A DNA stretch of 64,000 nucleotides from a bacterium (lineage in GTDB: Bacteria > Desulfobacterota > Binatia > Binatales > Binataceae): contig JADBKU010000024.1 in NCBI GenBank assembly GCA_014896235.1, positions 1-64,000 on the forward strand. The letters are read 5' to 3'. Position numbers and translations under genes: made by a program. The notes under the pieces were generated by a model, which saw nothing but the letters and a program-made list of their open reading frames with translations, searched no databases and had not been told where the DNA came from. Positions 38,847-46,931 of the stretch are shown in pieces. Within the stretch, counting starts at the first letter, position 1, and every line of letters starts with the position of its first letter.

Positions 38847-38968
38847 TCGCTGATTCCGCGCGCCTGCGGCGCGGCCATGCGCTCGCGCCGCCGCGGCCGC
38901 GGGGATTGTTCCGGCGGCGATTTTCCCGATAATCGTAATGCGTGATTTTCCGCGCGAGGTGAACTGTT

Positions 38969-39997
38969 TTGCGTATTGCCTACATGCCCGACACCCATTT
39001 CGGTCCCTACGACGGCGCGATGCCGGCGCGGCGCGAGGTCGCCGACGCCGCCGCTCATCTGCTGGCCGAAGCCGAAGCCGCGGAACGCGTCGGATTCGAC
39101 GCCATCTGGCTGCCCGAGCGTCACGCCCGGACCGAAACCTATTTTCCCTCGCCCGTGGTGCTCGCGACCGCGATAGCGGCGCGGACCACTCGCGTGCAAA
39201 TCGCCACGACCGTCATCCAGCCGACCTACTACCATCCGGTGCACCTCGCCGAGCAGCTCGCGCTGATCGATCAACTTTCGCGCGGCCGGCTTATCTTCGG
39301 CGCCGGCGTCGGCTATCACGAAGACTATTTCCGGCTCTTCGGCGTGCCGATGAAGCAGGCGGGAAAGCGCTTTGAAGAAGCGCTCAAAGTGATCGAGGGC
39401 GTTTGGACCCAGGATCGCTTTTCATTCAAGGGCCGTTTCTTCGAATTCGATCAGGCGCGCCTCACGCCCAAACCTTACCAGCAACCGCGCCCGCCCATCT
39501 GGATCGGCGCCTTTTACGACAAGGGAATCGAACGGGCGCTGGATTGGGACGGATGGGTCTGGTGGTTCCCCACGGACCTCGACAGCGCTTCGCAAAAGAT
39601 CGAATTCTGGCGCGAAAAAGCTTACAAGAAGGGGCGCAAGCATTGGACGATCGGCCTCGCCTACGAAGGATGGATCGGCGACGACGAAAATGAGGTGCGC
39701 CGCCGCCACGGGCCGCGATGGGTCGAGGAAGCCAAGTTCTACGAATCGCACGGCATGACGCCGGATATCGAGGAACTCCCGACCGAGCGCCTCGAACGCT
39801 CCTTCCTCATTCTGGGTTCGGCGCAAAAATGGATCGACCGGCTCGGCGCCGTTCAGGAACGCCTCAAGCCCGATTACATCTGCCTCCGCACCCGCAATCC
39901 GCGCCCGTCGTCGAGCCGCTATCCGGAGAATGCCGAGTTTCTCGAGTGCATCCAGCGCCTCGGCGAGGAAGTGGTCAGGCATTTCCAAAAGGGCTGA
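38969..39997 (+). CDS. LLM-class flavin-dependent oxidoreductase (luciferase-like)
   Basis: 342 residues from a TTG start at 38969 with GAGGTG before it. Patterns typical of luciferase-like TIM barrels: RVGFDAIWLPERHA, TTRVQIATTVIQP, HPVHLAEQLALIDQLSRGRLIFGAGVG split by short loops, and RPPIWIGAFYDKGIERAL. These enzymes use reduced FMN or F420 to oxidise organic substrates. Which cofactor is used cannot be told. It converges with the flavin monooxygenase gene; a bidirectional hairpin terminator lies between. Confidence 0.9.
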   Translation: MRIAYMPDTHFGPYDGAMPARREVADAAAHLLAEAEAAERVGFDAIWLPERHARTETYFPSPVVLATAIAARTTRVQIATTVIQPTYYHPVHLAEQLALIDQLSRGRLIFGAGVGYHEDYFRLFGVPMKQAGKRFEEALKVIEGVWTQDRFSFKGRFFEFDQARLTPKPYQQPRPPIWIGAFYDKGIERALDWDGWVWWFPTDLDSASQKIEFWREKAYKKGRKHWTIGLAYEGWIGDDENEVRRRHGPRWVEEAKFYESHGMTPDIEELPTERLERSFLILGSAQKWIDRLGAVQERLKPDYICLRTRNPRPSSSRYPENAEFLECIQRLGEEVVRHFQKG

Positions 39998-40013
39998 TGC
40001 GCCGCGCCAAATG

Positions 40014-40053
40014 AAAAGCCCGCCGGCGCTTGCGGCGCCCGGCGGGCTTTCTA
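40014..40053. terminator. Bidirectional intrinsic terminator
   Basis: AAAGCCCGCCGG pairs perfectly with CCGGCGGGCTTT (12-bp stem, short loop that itself pairs). A runs precede it and T runs follow it, so it can end both the LLM oxidoreductase transcript from the left and the monooxygenase transcript from the right. Confidence 0.9.
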
Positions 40054-40072
40054 TCTCTTGAGCGCGGAGTTG

Positions 40073-41830
40073 CTATTTCGTGAAAATGAAATTTTCCTCC
40101 ATCCGCGCCAGTACGTTTTCCATGTGCGTGCAATAACGGTTGAAGCCGCCGTTATAGTTTCCGTCCTGCCGCCGCTGAAATTCGCCTTCAAAGTTGTAAT
40201 AGCCCGGCGTGCATTCCTGGTTGCGGCCGGTCTTGCCGCGATTCTCTATTACCTCGTTGACCCACCACTCCTCGGCCGCGGGCGTGGCGTCGATCGTGCG
40301 GTAACCGTTGCGGCGCGCGTAATCGATGCAGGCCGCGATATGATCGCCCTGCACCTGCAGCATGTCGGTCAAATTGAACTGAAACGACGCCTGATAGCCG
40401 CCCATGATGAACAGATTCGGATATCCATGCGAATGGATCCCAACCAAGGTGCGGATGCCTTCGGCGTACTTGTCGTTCAGATCGAGGCCGCCCTGCCCGA
40501 CTATCCGGTTGTAGATGCCGGTCTTCTGCACTTCGAAACCGGTCGCATAGATCAGCAGGTCGAGTTTATATTCCTTGCCTTCGAATACCGGCCCGTTTTC
40601 CGTGATCTCAGTGACGCCTTTGCCATGCGTGTCGATTAAATGGACGTTCGGACGGTTGAAGGTCGGAAGATAGTCATTGTCGAAGCACGGCCGCTTGCAC
40701 ATGAACATGTACCAGGGCTTGAGCGCCTCGGCCGTCGCTTTATCTTTGACGATCTCCTCGATGCGCTTGTGGATGCGCATCATGTAGTCGATATTCGCAT
40801 TCTCCTGCCGGCGGATTTTTTCCTCGCGCGAAATTCCGCGCAGTTCGCGCCCTTCTTCCATCCGCCGCGCTTCCGCTCGCGCACGCTGGCGCCGTTTCGC
40901 CTGCCATCCGGGCTGCAGCTTCTTCGCCCATTCCGGATCGGTCGGCCAGTCGTCCTTGAGATCGATCGACGAAGGCGTGCGCTGGAACACATACAGTTCC
41001 TTCGCCGCGGCGCCCAGCCGCGGGATCGCCTGGACCGCAGTGGCGCCGGTGCCGATAATGCCAACTACTTTATCCGCCAGTCCCGACAAGTCGGGTTTCG
41101 TGTACTCATAGTCCCATCGCGAGGTGTGGAAGGAATGGCCCTTGAATGTCTCCATCCCTTTGATCTTCGAGAGCTTGGGCTTTGAGAGGGTGCCGTTGGC
41201 GCAGATCACGAAACGCGCCTTGATCTCGTCGCCGCGGTCGGTTCCAATCCGCCACATCCGTTCGCCTTCGTCCCAGACTGTTGAGGTGACGGTGGTCTGG
41301 AAAACCGCGAGTTCGTACAAATTGTACTTGCGCGCAATTAGCTGGCAGTAGGCGAAGATCTCCGGCGCCTTCGCATAATGCCGGGTCGGCACGTATCCGG
41401 TTTCATCGAGCAGCGGCAGGTAGTCGTACGCGACCACGTCGCACGCGGCGCCGGGATAGCGATTCCAGTACCATGTGCCGCCGACGTCCGCGCCGCGCTC
41501 GACAATCCTGATACTCTCGACGCCGCACTCGCGCAGCCGCGCGGAAGTCAGCAGCGCGGAGAAGCCGCCGCCGATAAACAGGCATTCCACCGTATCTTTA
41601 ATCGGTTCGCGCGACGCCGATCCGCTCGCATACGGGTCGATTTCGTATCTTGCAAAAGTCCCGGAAAGGTCCGAAGTGTACTGGCTCAGCCCGTGCGGCC
41701 GATAGCCCAGTCGCAGGTCGCGTTCTTCGGCGAACTTGCGCTTGATTTCCTCGTAATATTCCTGAGGATGGCGCGGCGCCGAACGCGCGTTCATGGTTTG
41801 AATGAGCGGTTTCTCCGGAGCGTTATCCAT
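40073..41830 (-). CDS. Flavin-containing Baeyer-Villiger-type monooxygenase
   Basis: 585 residues. FAD-binding GGGFSA (residues about 87-92, a GxGxxG variant), a second Rossmann motif GTGATAV (NADPH side), and the Baeyer-Villiger fingerprint FxGxxxHxxxW, seen here as FKGHSFHTSRW, are present. It would insert oxygen into ketones to give esters or lactones, or oxidise heteroatoms. The start ATG is preceded by AGGTG. It is divergent from the TetR-ferritin-like operon; the shared 500-bp region contains a TetR-type palindrome, so the two could be coregulated. Confidence 0.9.
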   Translation of the reverse strand: MDNAPEKPLIQTMNARSAPRHPQEYYEEIKRKFAEERDLRLGYRPHGLSQYTSDLSGTFARYEIDPYASGSASREPIKDTVECLFIGGGFSALLTSARLRECGVESIRIVERGADVGGTWYWNRYPGAACDVVAYDYLPLLDETGYVPTRHYAKAPEIFAYCQLIARKYNLYELAVFQTTVTSTVWDEGERMWRIGTDRGDEIKARFVICANGTLSKPKLSKIKGMETFKGHSFHTSRWDYEYTKPDLSGLADKVVGIIGTGATAVQAIPRLGAAAKELYVFQRTPSSIDLKDDWPTDPEWAKKLQPGWQAKRRQRARAEARRMEEGRELRGISREEKIRRQENANIDYMMRIHKRIEEIVKDKATAEALKPWYMFMCKRPCFDNDYLPTFNRPNVHLIDTHGKGVTEITENGPVFEGKEYKLDLLIYATGFEVQKTGIYNRIVGQGGLDLNDKYAEGIRTLVGIHSHGYPNLFIMGGYQASFQFNLTDMLQVQGDHIAACIDYARRNGYRTIDATPAAEEWWVNEVIENRGKTGRNQECTPGYYNFEGEFQRRQDGNYNGGFNRYCTHMENVLARMEENFIFTK

Positions 41831-42176
41831 TTTTCACCTGGTTGAATTTCGGCTCGTCCGAGTCCGAATTTTCAAATGCGCGCCGTCTAGATTCGCATCA
41901 CCGCCGCACAGTTGCAAATCCTTGAAGCCCGCCGCCCGAGCGCTCGGATCGGCCCTCTGCCGTGGCGTTCGGCCAATCGGCCCGAAAGGTTTTCGGCCAC
42001 GTGAAAGCGCTTGCGGTCGCATGATCTGAGATCGTCGAATACAAACTCAGCTTGTCACAAGCCGCGGATGGCCGCGCGCCGTCTGCAGCGTCATGAGAAT
42101 CGGCCGATTGATCAATCTTTGAAAATCGGATGCGCGAGGCGGTTAAAGTTGTGATAATTCCGAACATGAATGCGAG

Positions 42177-42195
42177 AAGCGCAAAGAATGCGCTT
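42177..42195. promoter_or_regulatory. Inverted repeat in the tetR upstream region
   Basis: AAGCGC and GCGCTT flank a 7-base spacer. It lies 4 bp before the larger TetR-type palindrome. Possible accessory operator or leader hairpin. Confidence 0.35.
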
Positions 42196-42199
42196 GACG

Positions 42200-42215
42200 G
42201 AATGAACATTCATTC
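42200..42215. promoter_or_regulatory. TetR-family operator-like palindrome
   Basis: GAATGAA-CA-TTCATTC is a perfect 16-bp palindrome. It closely resembles the TGAATGAnTAnTCATTCA operator known for TetR-type fatty-acid regulators such as FadR of Bacillus. It is 113 bp before the tetR start and 370 bp from the divergent monooxygenase, so the adjacent TetR protein is the natural candidate to bind it. Confidence 0.65.
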
Positions 42216-42328
42216 ATTAACCTTGCGATCGTCGCCGCCAGCGCTTCGCGCGGCCCTTCGATGCGCCACAATACGGGCAAAATGTCCAGCATAATGGCTG
42301 AAAATTCGGCGCCTGGTGGAATCCGGCC

Positions 42329-42985
42329 ATGACCGAAGCGCTGCGCAATCCTGCTATCGACGATGCGCTCGCACGGGCGCGGAAACGGCAGATTTTCGTC
42401 GCCGTTACGCGGATTCTCGCGCGCAAATCATTCCACGAAGCCACCGTTAGAGAAATTGCGCTCGAAGCGGGCCTCGCCGCGGGATCGATTTACGTCTATC
42501 TCTCGGGTAAGGACGAAATCTTGCTCTTAATCGCGGAATCGATGGTCGGCGAGCTGACCGACGCGCTGCCAGCGATTCGCGCGGAAAATAACGGCGACCC
42601 GCGCGGCGAGATTCTGGCGGTCATGCATGCCGCGCTCGGCGTTATCGACCGCTACCGGGAAGCCTTCGCCGTGCTGAATCACGAATTGCGCTACCTCGAA
42701 CAACGGCCGGAATACCGCGGGCGGCTGCGCGAGGTCCTGCGGCCATATCGGGCCGCGCTTGCCGACCCGCTGGAACGGGGCAAGGCCGAAGGCGTGATTC
42801 ATTTCGGCGATCTGTACAGCGTGGTCGAGGCCCTGCACATGCTCTGCTCGGGCCTGGCCATGGGCGCAAGCATGCTGGCCAAAACCGATAAAGAGACGTA
42901 CTGGCGCGAAATAGCGGCGATCGTTCGCGGACGGTTTTTCGCGCCGGCGCCGGATCGAACCGCCGATCCTGATTCGCCGTCATAG
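42329..42985 (+). CDS. TetR-family transcriptional regulator
   Basis: 218 residues. The N-terminal helix-turn-helix is FHEATVREIALEAGLAAGSIY followed by YLSGKDEIL (residues about 34-67), and the rest is an alpha-helical ligand-binding domain. It is the first gene of a compact operon (18 bp to the next gene), so it probably regulates its own operon. The FadR-like palindrome upstream suggests an acyl-CoA or lipid-like ligand, but this is inference. Confidence 0.92.
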   Translation: MTEALRNPAIDDALARARKRQIFVAVTRILARKSFHEATVREIALEAGLAAGSIYVYLSGKDEILLLIAESMVGELTDALPAIRAENNGDPRGEILAVMHAALGVIDRYREAFAVLNHELRYLEQRPEYRGRLREVLRPYRAALADPLERGKAEGVIHFGDLYSVVEALHMLCSGLAMGASMLAKTDKETYWREIAAIVRGRFFAPAPDRTADPDSPS

Positions 42986-43003
42986 GGAGAACCGTAAACC
43001 GCC

Positions 43004-43621
43004 ATGGCATTACATGACCGGCGCACGCTCGAAGGCGTGTACAGCGTCAGGCAAAGCGCCCGCTTCATCATGAATTATCGTTACGCCGAGGAGAGGATGA
43101 TGCGCATGATGGCGGGATGGATCGCCCTGACGCCGCAATTGCCGGTGAAAATCGAGATGGCGCGCCAAGTCTATGAATGCGCCCTCCACGCCGACGCGCT
43201 CGGCAAGCGCCTGGCCGAATTGCGCAGCCAGGCGCAGGTTTCCCGCCCGCCCAATGAAGCCTTCGTCGGCTTTATGAATGAAATCGAAGATCAGGAGCAA
43301 TGGGAGCAAACGATCGAGCGGCTGGTCGGCATCCACCGCGTCTTGAAGCCGCATTTGATTGCCCACTACAGCAGCCACGTGAGCGCGGCCAATCCTATCT
43401 ATGAACCGCCCACGTTGCGCATCCTTGCCCATCTCGTCGATGACGAAAAACGCCACGTCGAGCGCGGCCTCGTCCTGCTCAACGATCTGCTCGATTCACC
43501 CGAGGCGCATCGGCGGGCCGCGCGCTGGCAGGGTCGGCTCGAAGAATTGCTGGCCGCGGCTGGCGGCGTCACCGGTTTTGAGGCGGAGGAGCCCGACGCG
43601 CTCAAGCTCGGGCGAAGCTGA
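43004..43621 (+). CDS. Ferritin-like protein (205 aa) with altered metal site
   Basis: A helical protein related to the two larger ferritin-like genes downstream by the block MARQVYECALHAD (residues 52-64) against MARQVWDESRH. Probable di-metal ligands are Glu29/30, His62, a Glu in the third helix (DQEQWEQTIERL, around 96-107), and Glu148 and His151 (DDEKRH). At the position of the first E-x-x-H Glu it has Cys59, so the usual ligand set is incomplete. It may be a regulatory or partner subunit. It is operon-linked, two bases before the first NTF2-like gene. Confidence 0.72.
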   Translation: MALHDRRTLEGVYSVRQSARFIMNYRYAEERMMRMMAGWIALTPQLPVKIEMARQVYECALHADALGKRLAELRSQAQVSRPPNEAFVGFMNEIEDQEQWEQTIERLVGIHRVLKPHLIAHYSSHVSAANPIYEPPTLRILAHLVDDEKRHVERGLVLLNDLLDSPEAHRRAARWQGRLEELLAAAGGVTGFEAEEPDALKLGRS

Positions 43622-43622
43622 G

Positions 43623-44006
43623 ATGGCGCTCAAGATCCGCCGTACCGTCGTCCCTGTCGAGCTAAATGAAGCGGTCGCCGCTCACGCCGCGGCGACGGTC
43701 GTGAACGACGCGGCGGAGGCGAGCCGCTACATCGATGCGCGTGCGGCGGAGGCGGTCGCGGCCGCCTTGGGACGGGCCGGGGCGTTGCGTCCGTTCATAC
43801 GCTACGAAGTGCTGGCGCGCGCCCGTTTGGGATTTCATTATCTGGTCAAAGTTAAATTCATCGGACGATCCGGCGATCTGATCCTGCAAAATCGCTGGAG
43901 CCGTACCGCCAACGGCGATTGGCGGCTTATCGAATGCGATGACCTCGGCGTCAAATCGCCGTGGAAAAAACCGGATAAGCCAATTGTAGTGAACGCCGAT
44001 GCCTGA
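43623..44006 (+). CDS. Small NTF2-like protein A
   Basis: 127 residues. The second half (RYEVLARARLGFHYLVKVKF, then LILQNRWSRTANGDWRLIECDDLG) aligns with the next gene's product (RYQIIATARLNYHYYIKARL, then FTVQYRLGRQDGRWMIWEAMDLS), so the two are paralogs. Alternating beta strands and the terminal W-R-L-I-E pattern fit the NTF2-like/SnoaL cone fold, which often forms dimers, small catalytic pockets, or the beta subunit of oxygenases. The gene overlaps its paralog by 8 bp. Family name is by fold inference. Confidence 0.6.
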   Translation: MALKIRRTVVPVELNEAVAAHAAATVVNDAAEASRYIDARAAEAVAAALGRAGALRPFIRYEVLARARLGFHYLVKVKFIGRSGDLILQNRWSRTANGDWRLIECDDLGVKSPWKKPDKPIVVNADA

Positions 44007-44385
44007 TCTCGGTGAACGGGCGAACGTGATGGGACCGCAGCCGCGCGCGGCGCGCTCAAGCGTGCCGCCGGACCTGCTCGAGGCGGCCAATCATGTCCTC
44101 GACCTCCTCGCGTCTGGAGATTTCGGCGCGCTGGCTGCGCTTGCCACGCCGGCCGCCGCTGGCGAATTGGATCAGCTCGCAAGGGCGATCAAGCCCGGCA
44201 ATTATTCACGCTATCAGATAATCGCCACGGCGCGTCTGAATTATCATTACTATATCAAGGCGCGACTGTTCGGAGACCGCGCCGAACCCTTCACCGTTCA
44301 ATATCGCCTCGGCCGGCAGGACGGCCGCTGGATGATCTGGGAGGCGATGGATCTGAGCGGCGGCAGAACCGCATGGACGCGCTAA
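43999..44385 (+). CDS. Small NTF2-like protein B
   Basis: 128 residues; paralog of the preceding protein. The N-terminal half (DLLEAANHVLDLLASGDFGALAAL) is helical, and the C-terminal half is a beta sheet. Overlap with the previous gene and a 22-bp gap to the next indicate tight operon structure. Probably acts with the ferritin-like proteins as a partner subunit; no enzymatic residues are claimed. Confidence 0.6.
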   Translation: MPDLGERANVMGPQPRAARSSVPPDLLEAANHVLDLLASGDFGALAALATPAAAGELDQLARAIKPGNYSRYQIIATARLNYHYYIKARLFGDRAEPFTVQYRLGRQDGRWMIWEAMDLSGGRTAWTR

Positions 44386-44407
44386 GCCGCACGGAGGCCA
44401 AGAGACA

Positions 44408-45208
44408 ATGGAACGGATGATTGCCGTCGATCGGCTGGCTCGGCCAGACAACCATATCCTTGTTCCGCTCGACCGGATGTTTCAGGCGCGCGTCGATCAG
44501 GGTTTTTCGCCGACCGCCGCGATGCCTCATGAAGAGGATTTTCTCAAGGGCCGCCTGCACGGCATCGCCGTCGGCGAAATGCAGGCGATGGAAGCGGCGG
44601 GCCGCACGCTCTTCGATTTTCCCGACGCGCCGTGGGAGTTTCAGCTCGACATGGCGCGCCAGGTATGGGACGAATCGCGTCATACTGAAATCTTCGCCAA
44701 GTTGCTTGAATATCTTGGCTCGTATATCGGCGAGTTCCCCGAAAGCGAAGTGCTATGGTCGTGCACTCAAGTAGACGATCCCGCCTGCCGCGTCGCCGGC
44801 ATCAACCGTGGTCTCGAAGGCCTCGCCTGCGACGTCTTCGAGCAGATCATCCGGCTCGCGCAGCGGATGGGCGATGAAGTGATCGAGCGCGCCGTTGATT
44901 ACGTCCTCGCCGACGAAATCACGCACGTGCGGATGGGTTCGAAGTGGATGCGCAAGCTGACCGAGGGCGATCCCGAACGCCTCAAGCGCGCGTTGGATTT
45001 TCAGGAAAATATCGACAACCTGTTCAATTTTCAGGGCGGCAGAACTACGCAGGCCGACGCGCCGCAGGCGCCGCTCGACGTCGGCGGCCGTGAAGTGGAT
45101 TTCGACGCGACCCTGACGATCGCGCGCGAGGCGCGCCTGCTCGCCGGCTTCACCGACGAGGAAATCGAGCGGCTGTTGCGCAGCGCCGCGCGCAGCGCGG
45201 CGTACTGA
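44408..45208 (+). CDS. DUF455-like ferritin-superfamily protein 1
   Basis: 266 residues. The pattern GEMQAMEAAGRT (Glu57/62), DESRH (Glu89, His92), LACDVFEQIIRL (Glu145) and DEITHV (Glu170, His173) gives a full ferritin-like di-metal ligand set. The order and spacing resemble the DUF455 family (E-x-QA-x-E, D-E-x-RH, D-E-x-x-HV-x-x-G-x-x-W). The function of that family is unknown; oxygen or peroxide chemistry is plausible. SD GGAGG precedes the ATG. Its neighbour at 45235 is a close tandem paralog. Confidence 0.82.
   Translation: MERMIAVDRLARPDNHILVPLDRMFQARVDQGFSPTAAMPHEEDFLKGRLHGIAVGEMQAMEAAGRTLFDFPDAPWEFQLDMARQVWDESRHTEIFAKLLEYLGSYIGEFPESEVLWSCTQVDDPACRVAGINRGLEGLACDVFEQIIRLAQRMGDEVIERAVDYVLADEITHVRMGSKWMRKLTEGDPERLKRALDFQENIDNLFNFQGGRTTQADAPQAPLDVGGREVDFDATLTIAREARLLAGFTDEEIERLLRSAARSAAY
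44906..44992 (+). repeat. Identical 87-bp tract, first copy
   Basis: Identical to 45730-45816 within the tandem ferritin-like genes. Flanking codons carry several synonymous differences, so the tract stands out as more conserved than the rest. Confidence 0.85.
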
Positions 45209-45234
45209 ATCGGCGCTGCGGGAGAGAATTTGCG

Positions 45235-46002
45235 ATGCAACGAATGATTCCGGTCGAACGTTTGGCGCGCGAAGATCGTTTCGTGCTGTTGCGCGCCCGC
45301 AAAGCCCGCGAAATCCGCGAGGAACAGAATCTCGACGACCGCGTGCTTCCCTTCGACGAAGAAGCCCTGCGGGCGCGGCTGCATGGAATTTTCTGCGGCG
45401 AAGTTCAGGCGATGGAGGCGGCGGGCCGCACGCTCTTCGATTTCCCCGACGCGCCGTGGGAATTCCAGCTTGATATGGCGCGCCAGGTATGGGACGAGTC
45501 GCGCCACACCGAAATCTTCGAAGGCCTGCTCGCCTACATGGGCGCAGAACCGGGCGATTACGTCGAGACCGAAGTGTTGTGGCGATGCACTCAGGCGGAA
45601 GACCCCGCCGCGCGGGTCGCCGGCATCAACCGCGGCCTCGAAGGCCTCGCCTGCGACGTCTTCGAACAGCTCATCCGCATCGCGCAGAAAAACGGCGACG
45701 AGGTCATCGAGCGGGCGGTCGATTACGTGCTCGCCGACGAAATCACGCACGTGCGGATGGGTTCGAAGTGGATGCGCAAGCTGACCGAGGGCGATCCCGA
45801 ACGCCTCAAGCGCGCGCTGGAATTTCAGGAAAATATCGACGAGGTATTCAGTTTTCGCGGCACGCGGCGGGCGATCGAGGACGTACGCGACGGTAACGAA
45901 AACATCGTGACGATCGCGCGCGAGGCCCGCTTGCTGGCTGGATTCACCGAGGAAGAAATCGAACGGCTTGTCGCCGCGGCGCGCAAAAGCGCGGCGTATT
46001 GA
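45235..46002 (+). CDS. DUF455-like ferritin-superfamily protein 2
   Basis: 255 residues, tandem copy of the preceding gene. Ligands Glu61, Glu88/His91, Glu144 and Glu169/His172 are all kept. The first 50 residues and the last part of the linker differ, while the core is nearly the same; 45730-45816 is identical in DNA to 44906-44992 (87 bp). It ends the operon. Function as for the first copy; two copies suggest hetero-oligomers or separate substrates. Confidence 0.82.
   Translation: MQRMIPVERLAREDRFVLLRARKAREIREEQNLDDRVLPFDEEALRARLHGIFCGEVQAMEAAGRTLFDFPDAPWEFQLDMARQVWDESRHTEIFEGLLAYMGAEPGDYVETEVLWRCTQAEDPAARVAGINRGLEGLACDVFEQLIRIAQKNGDEVIERAVDYVLADEITHVRMGSKWMRKLTEGDPERLKRALEFQENIDEVFSFRGTRRAIEDVRDGNENIVTIAREARLLAGFTEEEIERLVAAARKSAAY
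45730..45816 (+). repeat. Identical 87-bp tract, second copy
   Basis: Second copy of the block at 44906-44992; it includes the DEITHV metal-ligand region and the helix after it. Confidence 0.85.
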
Positions 46003-46123
46003 AAACGCGGAGCAGCGCCGCCGGTCCCCCAGGATACGGCGCACACTCCGCTCTTGCCGCGGTCGCTTGCTGACCAGTTCAGTTTGACGGGAAAGTCCAT
46101 TTCGCGTTGGTCAACGCCCCGCT

Positions 46124-46444
46124 TTAAGGCGCGGCCACGCCCGTCGCGAATTCATTCACGATACAGGAATTGTGATTTCCAACCACGTCATTGGCGTTGT
46201 AATAATGTCCCGACCTGCAAGCGGGAAAATCGGCGCGTTTGCCGAGCAATGTCGTGGGAATCACCGCACCTGTCGGACGGTGGTTCCGCGCTGGATTCGC
46301 GCCGTTCTGATCGCTCATCATGCGCGCGGCCGGTTGCGCTGACGCTCCGGTCGCTTGCGCCGCCGACCACGCCGGTCCGCCCGCGGCGGCGATAAACGCG
46401 CCCGCGATTGCGGCCGTTACGATCTGTTTGAGCATGTTTTTCAT
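46124..46444 (-). CDS. Small secreted protein
   Basis: 106 residues from MKNMLKQIV, with AGAGGTG before the ATG. A signal peptide with an Ala-rich core ends near AWS-AAQ. The mature part is Ala/Asn/Gly-rich with Cys in DFPACRSG and NSCIVN, so one disulfide is possible. No family recognised. Its stop lies about 120 bp from the end of the ferritin-like operon on the opposite strand. Confidence 0.65.
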   Translation of the reverse strand: MKNMLKQIVTAAIAGAFIAAAGGPAWSAAQATGASAQPAARMMSDQNGANPARNHRPTGAVIPTTLLGKRADFPACRSGHYYNANDVVGNHNSCIVNEFATGVAAP

Positions 46445-46931
46445 CAATTCACCTCTTTGATGATTTGAAGTTGATATGTGCGAAGCCTTTCCCGTTTTGC
46501 CTCCGGCGCTGATTGCGGCGGCTCGCCGCGCTCCCGCGGCGCCATGCGCGGCGAACTCTTCCGCATGCCACCTTTTATGACGCTCCGCACGACCCGATTA
46601 TTCATTGCTCACGCGTCGGCGACGATTAGCCATTCAAATAGTCATTTGCATATTCCAAACGGCCGTTTGTCATTTGGAAATTGAAAAATTGACTATTTCG
46701 CCGCCGCTGGCCGCCCAACGCGTTTGATTTTCGGCTAAATCCGGCCTGAGGATTCTGAGGAGGCGAACGGTTGTCCTGCACAGCCGCGGGAGCTCAACGA
46801 GCGCTCCGAGTTTGCATGCGCATCGCTGAGCGCGCCCCGCTGAAACGGCGGGCCGCCGCCCATCCGTACACGGCTGAGAGGCTCAATGCCGTCTTTCAGA
46901 ATCATGCGGACGAAGACGTGCGCTTTTCGTC
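46445..46931. other. Intergenic region with a nested inverted-repeat cluster
   Basis: Contains an AT-rich segment at about 46600-46700 in otherwise GC-rich DNA, with palindromes listed separately. No gene is supported. Confidence 0.5.
46636..46698. promoter_or_regulatory. Nested inverted repeats
   Basis: AAATAGTCA at 46636-46644 pairs with TGACTATTT at 46690-46698. Inside lie TTCCAAA/TTTGGAA (46653-46659 / 46673-46679) and a perfect CAAACGGCCGTTTG palindrome (46656-46669). It may be a multi-site operator or a folded element upstream of the small secreted protein gene. Confidence 0.45.

Larger units (their letters stand above)
41831..42328. other. Divergent regulatory region between monooxygenase and tetR operon
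   Basis: A 498-bp gap with no credible gene. It includes an AT-richer segment (42100-42225) with two inverted repeats, listed separately. It probably holds promoters for both directions. Confidence 0.55.
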
